A stretch of DNA of 64,000 bases from Torymus aiolomorphi (Eukaryota; Arthropoda; Insecta; Hymenoptera; Torymidae): the NCBI GenBank assembly GCA_036365515.1, contig CM070874.1:99740442-99804441 (forward strand). The letters are read 5' to 3'. The first letter of the stretch is position 1. Every line of letters begins with the position of its first letter. The notes beneath the pieces are model-generated. The model was not told where the DNA came from. It saw nothing but the letters and a program-made list of their open reading frames with translations, and made no database searches. Made by a program: the position numbers and the translations under genes. This document shows positions 46,156 through 57,744 of the stretch, piece after piece.

Positions 46156-47783
46156 CTGTAAGTTCAAATATTCAATTTTAATGTTCAATAATAGTACGAA
46201 TAAAGATCACGTTAATTATACAGAAACATACTGTCAGCGCAGTTCAAGTTCGATTAAAAATAGCATAGTTTAATAATATGTTTACTCATTGTACATGTTT
46301 TTAGAAGATTTAAAAATTCATTAATATTTAAAATTCCATGCGATTAGGGTAGTTCACCTGCCGATAATCCTATCTTCAAAAAATGATGGATTAGTTATCA
46401 TATCAATTTATTCGTGATTTAGTTGGCCGAACTGCAGCAGTTAAATGCGTTGCTAGGTTACAAAAACAAAAGTGACACGAAATTTTGTTGTAATGACAGC
46501 GCATGAAGCGACTGAGACATGAGTAGTTTCAAAATTATCCCAATATCGTAAACTTGCTTTTTTTCATTTTTCAATTTTCAGGTTTTTGTTAAAAACAAAA
46601 GAACCGTGATAGCTAGAAATTTGTTTTTATTAAATATAGATTTTTATTCTCTTTCGAATGCTAGCCATCTCATTGAGATACATAGAGCCGCACTCGAGGA
46701 AATACAATTTGAAAAAAACAGGTGAAAAAGTTTTAACCTCAAATATCTCTGAAATTTATGTACCAATCATTTTGTCCAAAGAACTCTATGAGGGTTATCC
46801 ATCTATCTTCACCAGAAATTTTAAAGCAATTAAGACAATTTAATTCCCGCAATCGTTGGATATACAAAACTCATTTTCTTCATTTATCAAGTTTTACGTT
46901 TTTGCTTCCATGACACCCATCCCATTCAGATACACAAAGCCGTTTTTGAAATATTACGATTTCGAAAAAAGGTTACAAAAATTTTAACCTCAAATATCTT
47001 CGAAATTTATTAACCAATCATGTAGTCCAAAGAACTCAGCCGAGAGCTATACAAAATCTACCTCTAAAAGGAATTGCAAAGCGATTAAGTCAATTTTACT
47101 CCCGTAATTGTTGGACATACAAAACTCATTTTTTTCATTTTTCAATTTCTTTCTCAATAACTAAGAAAAAAAATGCATTCAAATTTTTACAGATTATAGG
47201 TACTTATATTCTGCATTATCCTGATTTTTCTCAAAAAAATTGACTAGTTAGTTTGGGAGTTATAAGCTTTAAAACAAAAAACACGTTTTTGTTAATAACA
47301 AACGAACCGTGATAGATAGCGAATTCTTTTTTTTTTTTTTTTGGAGAATATAGGTTTTTTATGCTCTTTCGAATGCTACCTACCCGATTAAAAAATTTAA
47401 ATCCAATTATTAAAAAAAACAAAAATATATTTTTGGAAACTCAAAAATTCGTCTTAAAACAACAATGAATCAGTGAATCATAAAAAGTATTTTCTTCCCG
47501 AATTCGGAATAAAAACACACACACACGCACACACACGCACGCACACACATAAGTATGCGCGAGAGCACTAATGGGGACCTATAGTCTCTTTCTTCAGAGT
47601 TCTTAGTGCGTGACTAAAGAAATACCCCTCAGGGTACTGTAGACTGAGCCTAAATGCGCATTTTGGGATCCCAAAAGTACGTTCGCACGTGTTGGCCTTT
47701 TGAGGTCCGACCTCAAAAGTCGCAAAAGTCCCCAAAAGTATCGTCTCATGTGTTAAAAGGTCCTCAAAAGTAGCTTCGCACAG

Positions 47784-47853
<70 letters not shown>

Positions 47854-50800
47854 GCGCGCGCACACACCTTTGTCGAGTTACTAGTCTCGCATCAGGCACC
47901 TCCTCATGTGGCGGATAGGGCAAAGCTCGTCAGATATAAGGGGACCGGGGAAATGAAATACACGGGGCGGACCAAAACTAGCTAGGGGAAGGCACCCCGA
48001 ATAATAAACCAACTATGATAGATGTGCAACAAAACAGTTTACCCCAAGCGGGTATCCTCAACAATGAGCAGAATCCCGCCACCGATTCCGATCGGGTGAA
48101 AGCCCCGGTGGTCGGTGTAGGCTCCGCGGATTTGGGGGGGGGGGGGGCAGAAATACGTTGTGGTCTATCAGGCTGGTGCAGAAGGGGTGGACCGCTTGGT
48201 CCTCAGTGCATCTCAAAAGATGAGCGAAGAAGAAGATAAAGTGAGCCAGGATAGCGCAGACGCAACTGCTTTCCTAACCCTAAAAACAAAGGTAGAGGCT
48301 CTGGTAGAGTTTATTCTCGATTAGAAGAACATTCACAACGAGCTCAAGTCCATGGCGAAGACTACCCAAAGAGCATTAAAAGAATTTGTCAAAGCTCGAA
48401 AAAGTCATGAGTCTGGACAAACTACCAGATCTACCAAGGACGGAACGAGCCAGACATCACCGCTTTTTCGCAAAGGGAATGCGTCACAGCCGAATACCTC
48501 TCGCGACGAAGCGACGCTGCCCAAGTCTCCAACAGTGAAAAAAGCCAAGAGGGAGGCGGAAAAAAAATGTTCACCGTCTACAAGGATCCCCGCGACAGAG
48601 ACAGAGAACCAGGAATATCAGCCAAAAAAGCCTGTGTCGATGGATATCGTTAACAGGGCCAAAAAGAAGAAAGATGCCACCAGGCAGGAGCAGAGCAATT
48701 CCCTGGCTAAAGACAGATGGAGGCAGCCACGTTCCGATGTCATTAAGATCAAGGCAATAAGTAAGAACGGATACAGCGATATCATAAGATAAAAGGTGCA
48801 GAAGAACTGTCAAGTCTTAAAGAGAGAGTGCCATACATCAGGAGAACTAAAAACAGGGGAGCTACTCCTGGAGCTAGGAAAGCCTGGTGTTGAAACGACG
48901 GAACTCCGAAGGGCAATTAAGTCGAAAATAGCGCAAGCAGCTAGCGTACATGCGCAACCACAGAAAGAGTCTATCAATATCAGGGGCATAGACGAGACCG
49001 TGATAGCAGAGGAAGTGGCACAGGCTATCAACGAGGTAATAAGCCCCAGTAGCACACAACCAGAAGGCATTAGGTTAAGGCAATCGTACAGGGACACGCA
49101 GAAAGCTAACCGTCTGCTCCCAACCGAGTTGGCGAGAAAGTTACTGCAAAAGGAAAAGCTAAGGGTTAGCTGGGTGAATTGCCGAGTCCGTTTGCGGCAG
49201 AGGGCACCGCGCTGCTACAAATGCCATGAGACTGGCCACCTGGCAAGGGATTGCAAGAGCGAGATCGACTGATCCACACAATGCTACCGGCGTGGCAAAT
49301 AGGGCCACAAAGCAGTGGAATGTTCGACCACAGTGGAAAGAACGCAAGAAATGATAGAGGTACAGCAGAGCAATGGCGAACGTACTGCAACTTGACCTTA
49401 ACGACTGTCAAGTGGCCCAAGATCTATTGTCCCGGCTGGCACAAGAAGAGAAGGCCGACGTCCTCATCATCAGTGAGCAGTATCAAGACTATAGAGAAAG
49501 TAACTGGATCAGCGATGCCTCCGGTAAAGTGGCCATCTCGGTGAGAGGAGATCTCCACATAACTAAAAGGATGGCAGCCCCAGCGCCTTGCTTCACCTGG
49601 GTCATGGTAGCTGGTATGAGAATATATAGCTGCTACCATCCGATAAGCGACAGCATTGACGCATTCCTCAGTTCTGTGGACGCAATAGTTGCTAGCGCGA
49701 AGACCTCTCAACTACCAGTAGTCATTAGAGGAGACTTCAATGCATGGGCAGAAGAGTGGGGCAGCGCGAAGACCAACCAGCGTGGAGTCACTTTTGGAGG
49801 CATTTGCGATACTGGAGCTGGAGATAGCTAACTCAGGGACAAAGCCGACCTATACCAAGGGAAGCAAGTCCTCAATAATTGACCTGACCTTCGTTGATCC
49901 AAGATTGGCGGGGAATGGGATCCACAGGCAAGTCTCTGACCGATACACGGGCAGCGACCACCAAGCCCTAGTGTATCAACTTCAGACGAGCAGAAGATCA
50001 ACAGACACGGCTGTGCCCACGAAGAAGCGGAGATGGGCCCCAGCTACCTTTCAGAGGAATACATTTCTCTGCACACTGATGGGAGTACAGTGTGAAGGAA
50101 CTGCCAGGGAGAAAGCCCAAGATCTTACCCAGGCCATAATACTGGCTTGCGATACGTCAATGGTTAAGAAGGTGAACGCTCGTGGAAGACCGCCTGTCTA
50201 CTGGTGGAACGAGTACATAGCAGCAATACGACGAGAATGCCTCGTAGAATAGCTCGTAAGCTAGAAGGCTACCAGAGAGCTGTTGGCGGACTATGATTCC
50301 AAGAACTTAGTGCCACCTACGCACAGAAGAGATAGCAGCATAAGACTACAAAGCAGCAAAAAGAAGGTGTTGGCAGGACTTCTGCGAGGAGGTAGAAGAA
50401 GACCCCTAGGGTCATCCATACAAGACGGTCATGAACAAAATAAAACGAAGGGGAGGAAGTGTTCCAACATGCCCGGTCTTTCTCGACAGAGTCGTTCCCC
50501 ACCTATTCCCGGCGCATCAAGAACGACCGGCGGGTACAGGACAGTCGGGTGACGACGGTACAGATAAACTGCCAGACGTAATTGAAGCAGAAATGATAGA
50601 GGCCGCTAAGAGAATCTGCATTCGTAAAGCTGCGGGACCAGATGGGATCCCTGGCCTGGGCGTAAAAACAGCAGCATTAAATACCCCTGATATTTTCGAA
50701 ACCACGTTTAACGCCTGTTTGCGTGAGGGCACCTTTCCATGACAGTGGAGGTGCAGAGACTGGCACTCCTACCCAAGGATGGAAAACGGTCAGACGAGCC

Positions 50801-53800
50801 ATCCTCTTATCGACCACTCTGCATGCTGGACATTGTCGGTAAGCTGCTAGAGCGGGTCATCTATATGAGACTGAAAGCGGTCATACAACAGTCGAGGGAC
50901 CTGTCAGATAGCCAATTCGGATTTAGGAAGGGTCGCTCAACCATTAACGACATTGATCGGATCGTAAAGATAGCCTCCGGCGCTATTAGAGACAGTCGCT
51001 GTACCAAACGCATGTGTGTCATCATTGCCTTGGATGTACGGAATCCTTTCAATTCAGCGAGATGGTACAACATCATGGTAGCATTGGAGAAGCTGAGGGT
51101 GCCACTCCACCTGCGAAAAATTGTATCGAGCTACCTAACAGACCGGACACTACTTTACGACACTGATAATGGCACGCACATTTACAACATTAGAGGAGAT
51201 GTGCCACAGGGTTCAGTTGTAGGATCACTGTTATGGAATATCCTGTATGATGAGCTTCTTAGACAGCTACTTCCAGACGGTGTATCATTGGTGGCGTATG
51301 CGGACGACGTTGCCCTCGTTGTCGTTGCCAAGACCATCGACGAGGTTCAGCACATAAGAGACGCTGCGATTGACTTAGAAAGATCAAGACGGCAGACACG
51401 TTAAAATATCTTGGGGTCACTTTGGATGCACGGCTGTTATTGAAAGAACACCTTTCAAGAGCAGGTCTGAAGGCATCGAAAGTATTACGAGCACTCGCTG
51501 GCATCAAGCCAAACATAGGGGGGCCAAAACAGCCAAGGTGATCCCTCCTCTCGTAATTCTTTATGGATCCCCAATTTAGGCTGATGCCCTAAGTAGTAAC
51601 AGAAGCTACGGAATCACATGTCAGTGAGCCTGTAGACTGTCGGCGCTGAAAGTGGCCCGTGGGTATTGTACAGTGTCTGACATCGCTCGTTCGGTGATCG
51701 CAGGAAAATCTCCCATCGATCTTCTAGCAGTCGAGAGAGCCAGAAGATACCACGAGGGTAAGCGTTCCGCAGAGCGCGACGATAATCTGGAGCAGAGCCA
51801 CATCCGATGGTCACAGAGGTCCAATAAATAGTGGCGGCGTCGATGGGATTCAGCAGATAAGGGTCGGTGAACCCATCGTATGATTCTGGAAGTGGTAGTA
51901 GTAGATTTTTTCTAGCTCTCGGCTGAGTTCTTTAGGCTACATGATTGGTCCATAAACCCATAAACCATTTTTTAAATCGTAATATCTCAAAAACGGCTTT
52001 GTGTATCTGAATGGGATGGGTGTCATTCGAAAGAGAATTGAAATACCTATATTTCCTCAAAAAAGTTTATTTCCAGCTATCACGGTTCTATTTTTAATAG
52101 CAAAAACGTGAAACTTGAAAAATGAAGAAAAGAAGTTTTGTATATCCAACGATTGCGGCAGTAAAATTGTCTTGATTACTTTAAAATTTCTTGTGAGGAT
52201 AGAGTTTGGATAGTTCTCATAGCTGAGTTGTTTGGACATACATTAGTATGATTAGTACATAAATTTCAGAGATATTTGAAGTTAAAACTTTTTTAACCTG
52301 TTTTTTTTTTCAAATTGTATTTCCTCGAGAACGGCTCTATGTATCTGAAATTTCTGGCTAGCATGATTCTTTTGTTATTAACAAAAACGTGAAAATTGAA
52401 AAATAAAAAAAGACAAGTTTACAATATAAGGATACTTTTGAAACTAGCCATGTCCCAACGCGCTTCGTGCGCTGTATTTTCAACAAAACTTCATTTCCCT
52501 TTTGTTTTTGTAACCTAGCAACACATTAACTGCTACAGCCACACCAACTAGATCATGAACAAATTGATATGATAACAAATCCACCATTTTTTAAAGATAG
52601 GATTATCGGTAGGCGAACTACCTTAATCGCATGGAATTTTAAATATTAGTGAATTTTTAAATCGTCTAAAAACATGTAGAATGAGTTGACATATTTTATA
52701 TTTGAATTATATACATATAGGAACAATAAATTGAATTAGAGAAAGCTACGTGCCAACGAATTGGCAGCTGTTTTTACTGAGTAATGATTTCATTTTTTAC
52801 CTTTCCGTGATACGATAGTCGGCAAATGCCCGTTGGATTCTGCTGAGCGAGATTCATTTATTTCAAGAGCAGATTTACGAGATGATTCTAGAACACAAGA
52901 AAATTATTTTCACTATAATTGTAACCATAATTATTACTACTAAACTATTACTTTTATCAATAATTTTATTATATTCATTGGCAAATTCATAGCAAAATGT
53001 TTTATTCATAGCAAATTTTTTGTGGTTTTTTGATTTTTTATTGTGATAGTGGTAAGTAAGTTGCCGTTATTTTAAAGTACCACCGCTATTTTTTAAAATA
53101 AAAATACCCTTTCGACCCATTTTAATACCTGCGCTGACGCACGAGGTGCCGGCGCGCGAAATGGCATACCCGCGAAGAAGTGTGAAAGTTGCGGAAACCA
53201 GAGGTGTTGGCAAGGACCTTCGCAGGCGACTTGGCGAGAGAGTGCGCTGACACGACACAACAGTCTGAGTTTTGTGCGCTGCTTCAAGTAGTTGCAGCGT
53301 GGTAGGTTACCGTGCGCACGAATGCCCGGGGAAACAATGTTTCTGGTGTCACAGGCAAGGACACGTGATGCGCGATTGTGTTGTGAGAGCGAACGAGGTA
53401 TGTGAGGGATGTGGCTTGCGCGGCGTGACAGAACGCATGTGCCCGCGGACGTCGTGATTTTGTAATCGTCGGAAAACGAAGCTAGTAAAAGTATAAGGAC
53501 TAATAGTGGCTGCAAGGAGAGTGTGGATAGTACAATTGAGAAAAAGAGTACACTGAGAGAAATTTAAGTGATATAGCCTCTCATTAATGGGGAATCTAAC
53601 CTCTTCTAACTTTAAGTGAACAAATCTCTTTTTTAAGTGACTATATCACTTTTTTTAAGTGACTAGGTCTCTTAAGGCGTACTTTTATGTTATTTCCCCT
53701 TAAAATAAGGCGTCTGCACGCTCACAAAGGTGATCCAGTCACCGAAAAAAGTGACTAGCCCACTTAAAGCATAAGTGAAGAGACTCCTTACATTTAGGTG

Positions 53801-56800
53801 GTAAAATCACTTTTTAAGTGGTTATGTCTCTTAATTTTCTCTCGGTGTAGTGGTGCGATAATAGTATGTGCGCGAAGGGGTGAGTCTTCATAATGAGTAG
53901 TGACGAGAGTATGTGCGCCGAAGAACGAATTGTTGCGCGAGTTGCGCAAACTCGAGTATAAAGTTAGTGTGTGTTCGCAGTGTGAGCGAAGATAAAATGC
54001 CTGCCGAGGGACACGGAGAAGCAAGCGATTTGAAAATTGGATGACTACTTATCACGCATTATGTAGGTGACGATGAATAAATGTTGAAGTGGAAGTGGTT
54101 GAGTGACAGAAGGTGCGAATGCAGCGCGGCGCGCGCGGATGTTTGAGAGTTGAAACAACCAAACAAGTTGAGGTATTGTAACGCCTTGGTCAATACTGCT
54201 TGATAATGTTATGAGCCTGTACTGTTTTCTGAGGAAAGGCCAAGGGAGGGGGAGTTGTGATGCTGTAAAAGCATCACATAATTGTATATGTGTGCGTATA
54301 GTTGGGCACGGGAAATATGTGTGAGAAGCGAGTCGCGAGAGTGCATCGCATGTAGTTAGTGAGAGAGCGCGCGCAATATGTGTGGATATGGGCCGTAGAT
54401 ATGCCAAGTATCGCCTGAGACTTGTGCCAAGGGGCGCGAACAGCGGCGCGTCGCAAGCGAGTCAGTCGCGGTAACTGTTACTGAGGGGATGACCAGCAGC
54501 AGGAACAACCAACCTGGAGAAAGCGTATAAGAGTGGGAGTAAACGCGCATGAGTGAGTAGGAATTACGATGCGACGAGAGTGGTTACGCAAGCGTATGAG
54601 AGTAGTCGAGTACTTCATCTTCGAGAAGAGTCCTATTTGGTAGCCGGTAGTGGTGGTGGTCTTCCTTCCCGGCGGAGGAAGGAATTAGTTGAGTGCGTGC
54701 GAGAAATAGAGTCATGAGTAGAGGTCGGTAGTGGTGGCCTTCCTTCCCAGCGGGGAAGGAAAGGAGAAAAGTCAAAGGTCCTCAGGATGTCGGTATCGCG
54801 GTCGTACGAACGGGTGATAGTCACCAGTTCAGGGCGACATCGGCGGGAACTCGCCCTGAGCTGAGGAGTCGCAGGAGCAGGTAGCTGTTGAGAGCAGCGT
54901 GCATTTGAGAGTGCTTATATGAGTGAGAAAGCGTGCAAGAGCGAGAGAGAGCGGGAGAGGGAGAGACAAAGTCGCCTGCAGCTACAAATTTGGAGATTAT
55001 TATTATTTAGAGACCTTATGAGCGAGAAGTGTGTAAGTTGTATTCGCGGTATCCAGGACTTTGTATGTAAGTATGTGTGAGAACAAATACCGTGTTACAG
55101 AAGACACAAAATTTTAGTATTACAATGCGTTCACTAGAAGGAAGAAAGAGGTCATGTGATTTCATACCTGTCTTTGATTTCATATGAGATCTACGTTTAC
55201 GTTTCTCATTAGGGTTATCACCCATTCCGCTGTATGAAACCTCTCGATCACAATCTATATCTAAGCCTAAATTTTCATCCATATATTTCTTTCTTACGCT
55301 ACTACTGATTTGTACATTCTCTTTGGCTTGCACATAGCTCCGTTTTTTCTTCAACCTTATGTTTTCTGCTTGATTATTCCCTTCTACATCGGAAGATTCT
55401 GAAAAATAGTTTTATAAATATATTTCAAATAAATAAGAAATAAGTATGAAATTTAAGCTATCCTACAATAACTTGATAAAATTAAAGCAACTATAAATTT
55501 TTATCCATGGAAGTTGAAGAAACTTTTGTATAAATAATACACGAGATATTGCCTGCCGTAAGTATTAAAAAATGTCTACTGCACTCATTTACAGACGCAA
55601 AAAACGTATATGAAAGTTAGCGCGTAGAGTCGTAAAACTGAGAGAGTGAGGAGAGAAAGGAGAGAGAGGAGAGAGAGAGAGATCAGGAGAGAGAGGAAGA
55701 AGTGAACGAACGAGAGGAGAGATAGAGGCAGAGAGGGGGAGGCCGAGGAAAAGAAGGGAGGAAACAGAGGGAAACAATGTGAGAGGGGGGAAGAGGCAGT
55801 GAGGGATCGAAATAGAGAGAGAGAGAGAAGAAAGGAGAGCAGAGAGAGAGCGAGAAGAGCGGAGAGGAGAGAGGTGAGCAGAGAGTGAGAGAGCGAGAAG
55901 AGCGGAGAGGAGGGCAGAGACGGAAGAGAGATAGAATGAGAGAGGAGAGGAAGTGAACGAAAGGAAGGAAAGACAGAGATAGAGAGGAGGAGGCTGAGGA
56001 AGAAAACGGTAGACGGAAAAAGAAGGGAGGAGACAGAGAAATAGAGTGAGCGGGAAGAACGGAAGAACTGAATTAGAGAGGGGGCGGGAGGGGGGAGAGA
56101 GAGCTTCAAAGCTAGATCAAGGTAGAGAAATAGACTAAGGGGGAGAATGAGAAACAGAGCGTTGGTAAAAGAAAGAGTGGTTCAGAAGACATATAGAGCC
56201 CAGATAAAATCGATCAGAGGTAGAGCGATATATATTGTCACACGAATTCATGTCACACGAAAACATGCACGCGCGTACGTACGCACTCTTAGCTACACGT
56301 AGGCACGCGCACACGGGGGTACGCGCATGCCCGCAGCCACACACGTCGATATAGACATTTTCTAACTATGTTTCTAAAACATTTATATAAATTACAAAAT
56401 TTTACTATATCAAAGCTTTCTCTAGGAGGAAACAAGATGACTTGTCAATAGTTACCTGTCATTGATTTTTTATAAGATGTGGTTTTTTTTCTCTTCAAAG
56501 ATACATCTCCCATTCCGCTGTATGAAACCTCTCCATCAGAATCTATATTTAAACCTAAATTTTCGTCTATATATTTCTTCCTGTTGCTTCTATTAATTTG
56601 CACATTCTCTTTGGTTTGCACATTTCTTTTGCTTCGTTTTTCGCTCAAACTTAAGTCATCTTCTGGTTCAGTTATACTAATATCAATTAAATTCTCGGCA
56701 TTCCCGCCTACAAGGGAAGATTCTGAAAAATACAGTATTATAAATAAATTTCAAATAAATAAGAAACAAGTATGCAGTTTTAGCTAGCCTACCGTAACTT

Positions 56801-57091
56801 TATAAAATTGAAGCAACTCTAAACTTTTATCTATGCAAAGAAATTTGACTTGTCAATAGTTACCTGTCATTGGTTCTTTATAAGATGTGGATTTTTTTCT
56901 ATTGAAAGATACATCTCCCATTCCGCTGTATAAAACCTCTCTATCAGAATCTATATCTAAACCTAAATTTTCATCCATACATTTCTTTCTTAAGCTCCTA
57001 GTCATTTGCACATTCTCTTTGGCTTGCACATAGCTCCGTTTTTTCTTCAATCTTATGTTTTCTGCTTGATTCCCTTCTACAAGGGAAGATT
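45950..57091 (-). CDS. Uncharacterised spliced gene with duplicated symmetric exons
   Basis: Exons with canonical borders and a shared phase 1-1: 57,091-56,864, 56,722-56,456, 55,398-55,168 and 52,887-52,801, then the terminal exon 46,155-45,950. Each internal exon starts ESS and ends (K/T)G. The first three are paralogous (ENVQ, MDENLGLDID, YSGMGD), Lys/Arg- and Asp-rich and probably disordered. The fourth is shorter. The last encodes a ~60-residue helical domain. No signal peptide or known enzyme motif. The 5' end is not found; a possible further exon copy lies at 61,655-61,392. The last intron holds a 6.4-kb mobile-element nest. Whether all exon copies are used together or alternatively cannot be told from sequence. 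Confidence 0.6.
47520..47875. repeat. CA microsatellites flanking a small three-fold repeat
   Basis: (CA)n at 47,517-47,550 and about 45 CA at 47,787-47,873. Between them 'caaaagta' plus 'cg(t/c)(t/a)cgcacgtgtt'-like blocks recur three times. Confidence 0.75.
48015..49380 (+). pseudogene. R1-clade ORF1 (gag-like), broken
   Basis: From ATG 48,015 the frame shifts at a G run (about 48,136-48,148). A single frame then continues from about 48,150, interrupted by TAG at 48,322, TAA at 48,790, TGA at 49,270 and TAG near 49,300. After a Lys-rich, probably disordered middle and a helical region, the end carries CYKCHETGHLARDC and a second knuckle in which one Cys is Arg (CYRRGK*GHKAVEC). It would bind the element RNA. 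Disruptions are real to the reading given here. Confidence 0.82.
49373..51830 (+). pseudogene. R1-clade ORF2: endonuclease and reverse transcriptase, broken
   Basis: The endonuclease (49,373-50,252, two frames) has VLIISEQYQD, YSCYHPIS, RGDFNAWAEEWGS, then SSIIDLTFVD and GSDHQAL, the APE-type layout of R1 elements. The reverse transcriptase (about 50,560-51,404, two frames) has AGPDGIPGLG, SSYRPLCMLDIVGKLLE, SQFGFRKGRST, IIALDVRNPFNSA, GDVPQGSVVGSLLWN and YADDVALVV with the catalytic DD. The C-terminal piece (51,375-51,830) gives TLKYLGVTLDARL, then GKSPIDLLAVERARRYHEGK. At least four frameshifts. Confidence 0.9.
53120..53470 (+). pseudogene. Retroelement gag fragment with zinc knuckle
   Basis: The frame at 53,272-53,457 reads RAHECPGKQCFWCHRQGH, then VMRDC and CEGCGLRGVTERMCP: one CX2CX4HX4C knuckle followed by a second Cys-rich motif in which His is missing. 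The order is typical of retroelement gag C termini. No pol follows, so this is an isolated fragment. Confidence 0.6.
53551..53847. mobile_element. 297-bp TA-flanked MITE
   Basis: Ends cactgagagaaattt and ttttctctcggtg (one or two mismatches), each flanked by TA (53,549-53,550 and 53,848-53,849). Inside, 'aagtgactatatcact' and related blocks repeat in both orientations. TA duplication suggests a Tc1/mariner-mobilised element. Confidence 0.82.
53870..55010. other. G/T-rich CpG-bearing sequence, no gene recognised
   Basis: Purine- and GTG-rich with many short minus-strand frames lacking motifs. Two copies of 'gtggtggtcttccttccc(g/a)gcggagg'-like sequence occur at 54,648 and 54,733. It lies in an intron of the minus-strand gene; origin unknown, possibly a degenerate LTR or leader. 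Confidence 0.35.
55168..55398 (-). CDS. Paralogous internal exon (third of the set)
   Basis: 231 bases, phase 1-1, acceptor 'tttttcag', donor GTATGA. Reads LKKKRSYVQAKENVQ, then MDENLGLDID and YSGMGDNPNEKRKRRSHMKS. Its 5' intron (55,399-55,640) is nearly identical to 57,092-57,330. Confidence 0.6.
55640..56110. repeat. GA-rich low-complexity tract
   Basis: 'gagagagag', 'gcagagagag' and 'gaagagcggag' motifs dominate. Related tracts at 57,330-57,480, 59,325-59,650, 60,780-61,010 and 61,690-62,210 share larger blocks such as 'gaagtgaacgaaagag', so they spread by segmental duplication. The Ser/Leu-rich minus frames are artefacts. Confidence 0.85.
56456..56722 (-). CDS. Paralogous internal exon (second of the set)
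   Basis: 267 bases, phase 1-1, acceptor 'tttttcag', donor GTAACT. Shares KENVQ, DENLGLNIDSD, YSGMGDVSLKRKK and SYKKSMTG with its neighbours, with a longer N-terminal part (IDISITEPEDD-type acidic segment). Its downstream intron matches 61,050-61,390. Confidence 0.6.
56864..57091 (-). CDS. Paralogous internal exon (first of the set)
   Basis: 228 bases, phase 1-1, acceptor 'tttttcag', donor GTAACT. Reads KKKRSYVQAKENVQMTRS, then DENLGLDIDSDRE and YSGMGDVSFNRKK, ending EPMTG. Only about 140 bp from the next copy, so it is a recent tandem exon duplication. Confidence 0.62.
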
Positions 57092-57309
57092 CTGAAAAAT
57101 AGTTTTATAAATAAATTACAAATAAATAAGAAATAAGTATGAAACTTTAGCTATCCTACAATAACTTGATAAAATTGAAGCAACTATAAATTTTTATCGA
57201 TGGAAGTTGAAGAAATTTTTGTATAAATAATACACGAGATATTGCTTGCCGTAAGTATTAAAAAATTTCTACTGCATTCATTCACAGACCGAAAAAACGT
57301 AAGTGAACG

Positions 57310-57744
57310 TTAGAGTTTAGAGTCGTAAAAATGAGAGTGAGGGGAGGGGAGAGAGGGGAAGAAAGAAGAGAGAATGGGAGAGTGAGTGTGATGTTGCAAA
57401 TGAGTGAATGGTAAAGAGAGAGAGACAGAGGGAGAGACAGAGAGCGAGAGATAAAGAGAGATAGCGAGAAAAGGGGCAGCCACCGAGATCAACCGGCCAG
57501 TAAGTACCTTTACTACATCTAAGCCGCAACGTTTCTTTTTATGTACCCTGCCGGAGAGATGTCAGTAGCTGCCGGTACATGGGACCGCCGTCCGAAGGTA
57601 AAGCGAGCGAGCGAGAGAGAAAGAGAGAGCGAGAGAGAGAAGGGAACGCGCCGGTGTAGGTAAGGCAACGTCCGCCGCGTTCGAGCTCAGCGGCGACGCA
57701 GTAGCGAGCTGCGCAGCCGAGAGAGCGCCACCGCGCGGGCATGG
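57310..57744. other. GA-rich and CpG-rich sequence, no gene recognised
   Basis: GA tracts then a CpG-rich stretch interrupted by the solo LTR insertion at 57,745. The CpG-rich part continues after 59,268, so before the insertion it formed one promoter-like island of unknown role. Confidence 0.4.

Larger units (their letters stand above)
47880..51905 (+). mobile_element. R1-clade non-LTR retrotransposon, degenerate but near full length
   Basis: Contains ORF1 with zinc knuckles, and ORF2 with an APE-type endonuclease then reverse transcriptase, ending in a 3' UTR with a 'tagtagtag' tail (about 51,893-51,905). The right edge interrupts the arm of the surrounding foldback, so it is the younger insertion. 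The left edge is next to a CA microsatellite; the exact 5' end is uncertain. Multiple stops and frameshifts mean it cannot be active. Confidence 0.85.
46276..52695. mobile_element. 6.4-kb foldback element with ~790-bp inverted arms
   Basis: The left arm from 46,276 (actcattgtacatgttttta) and right arm ending about 52,695 are inverted copies for at least 790 bp (to about 47,070 on the left and from about 51,906 on the right), including 'cgattagggtagttcacctg' against 'gttcgcctaccgataat' in complement. Inside the arms, ~300-bp modules with 'ctttcgaatg' and 'agaaccgtgatag' repeat. It sits in the last intron of the second spliced gene and contains a nested R1-clade element. No transposase was recognised. 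Confidence 0.78.

Noticed and set aside
47568..47867. 99-codon frame with polyCys-Val start
   Set aside because: The start lies in a CA microsatellite and the rest is a small DNA repeat; no homolog recognised.
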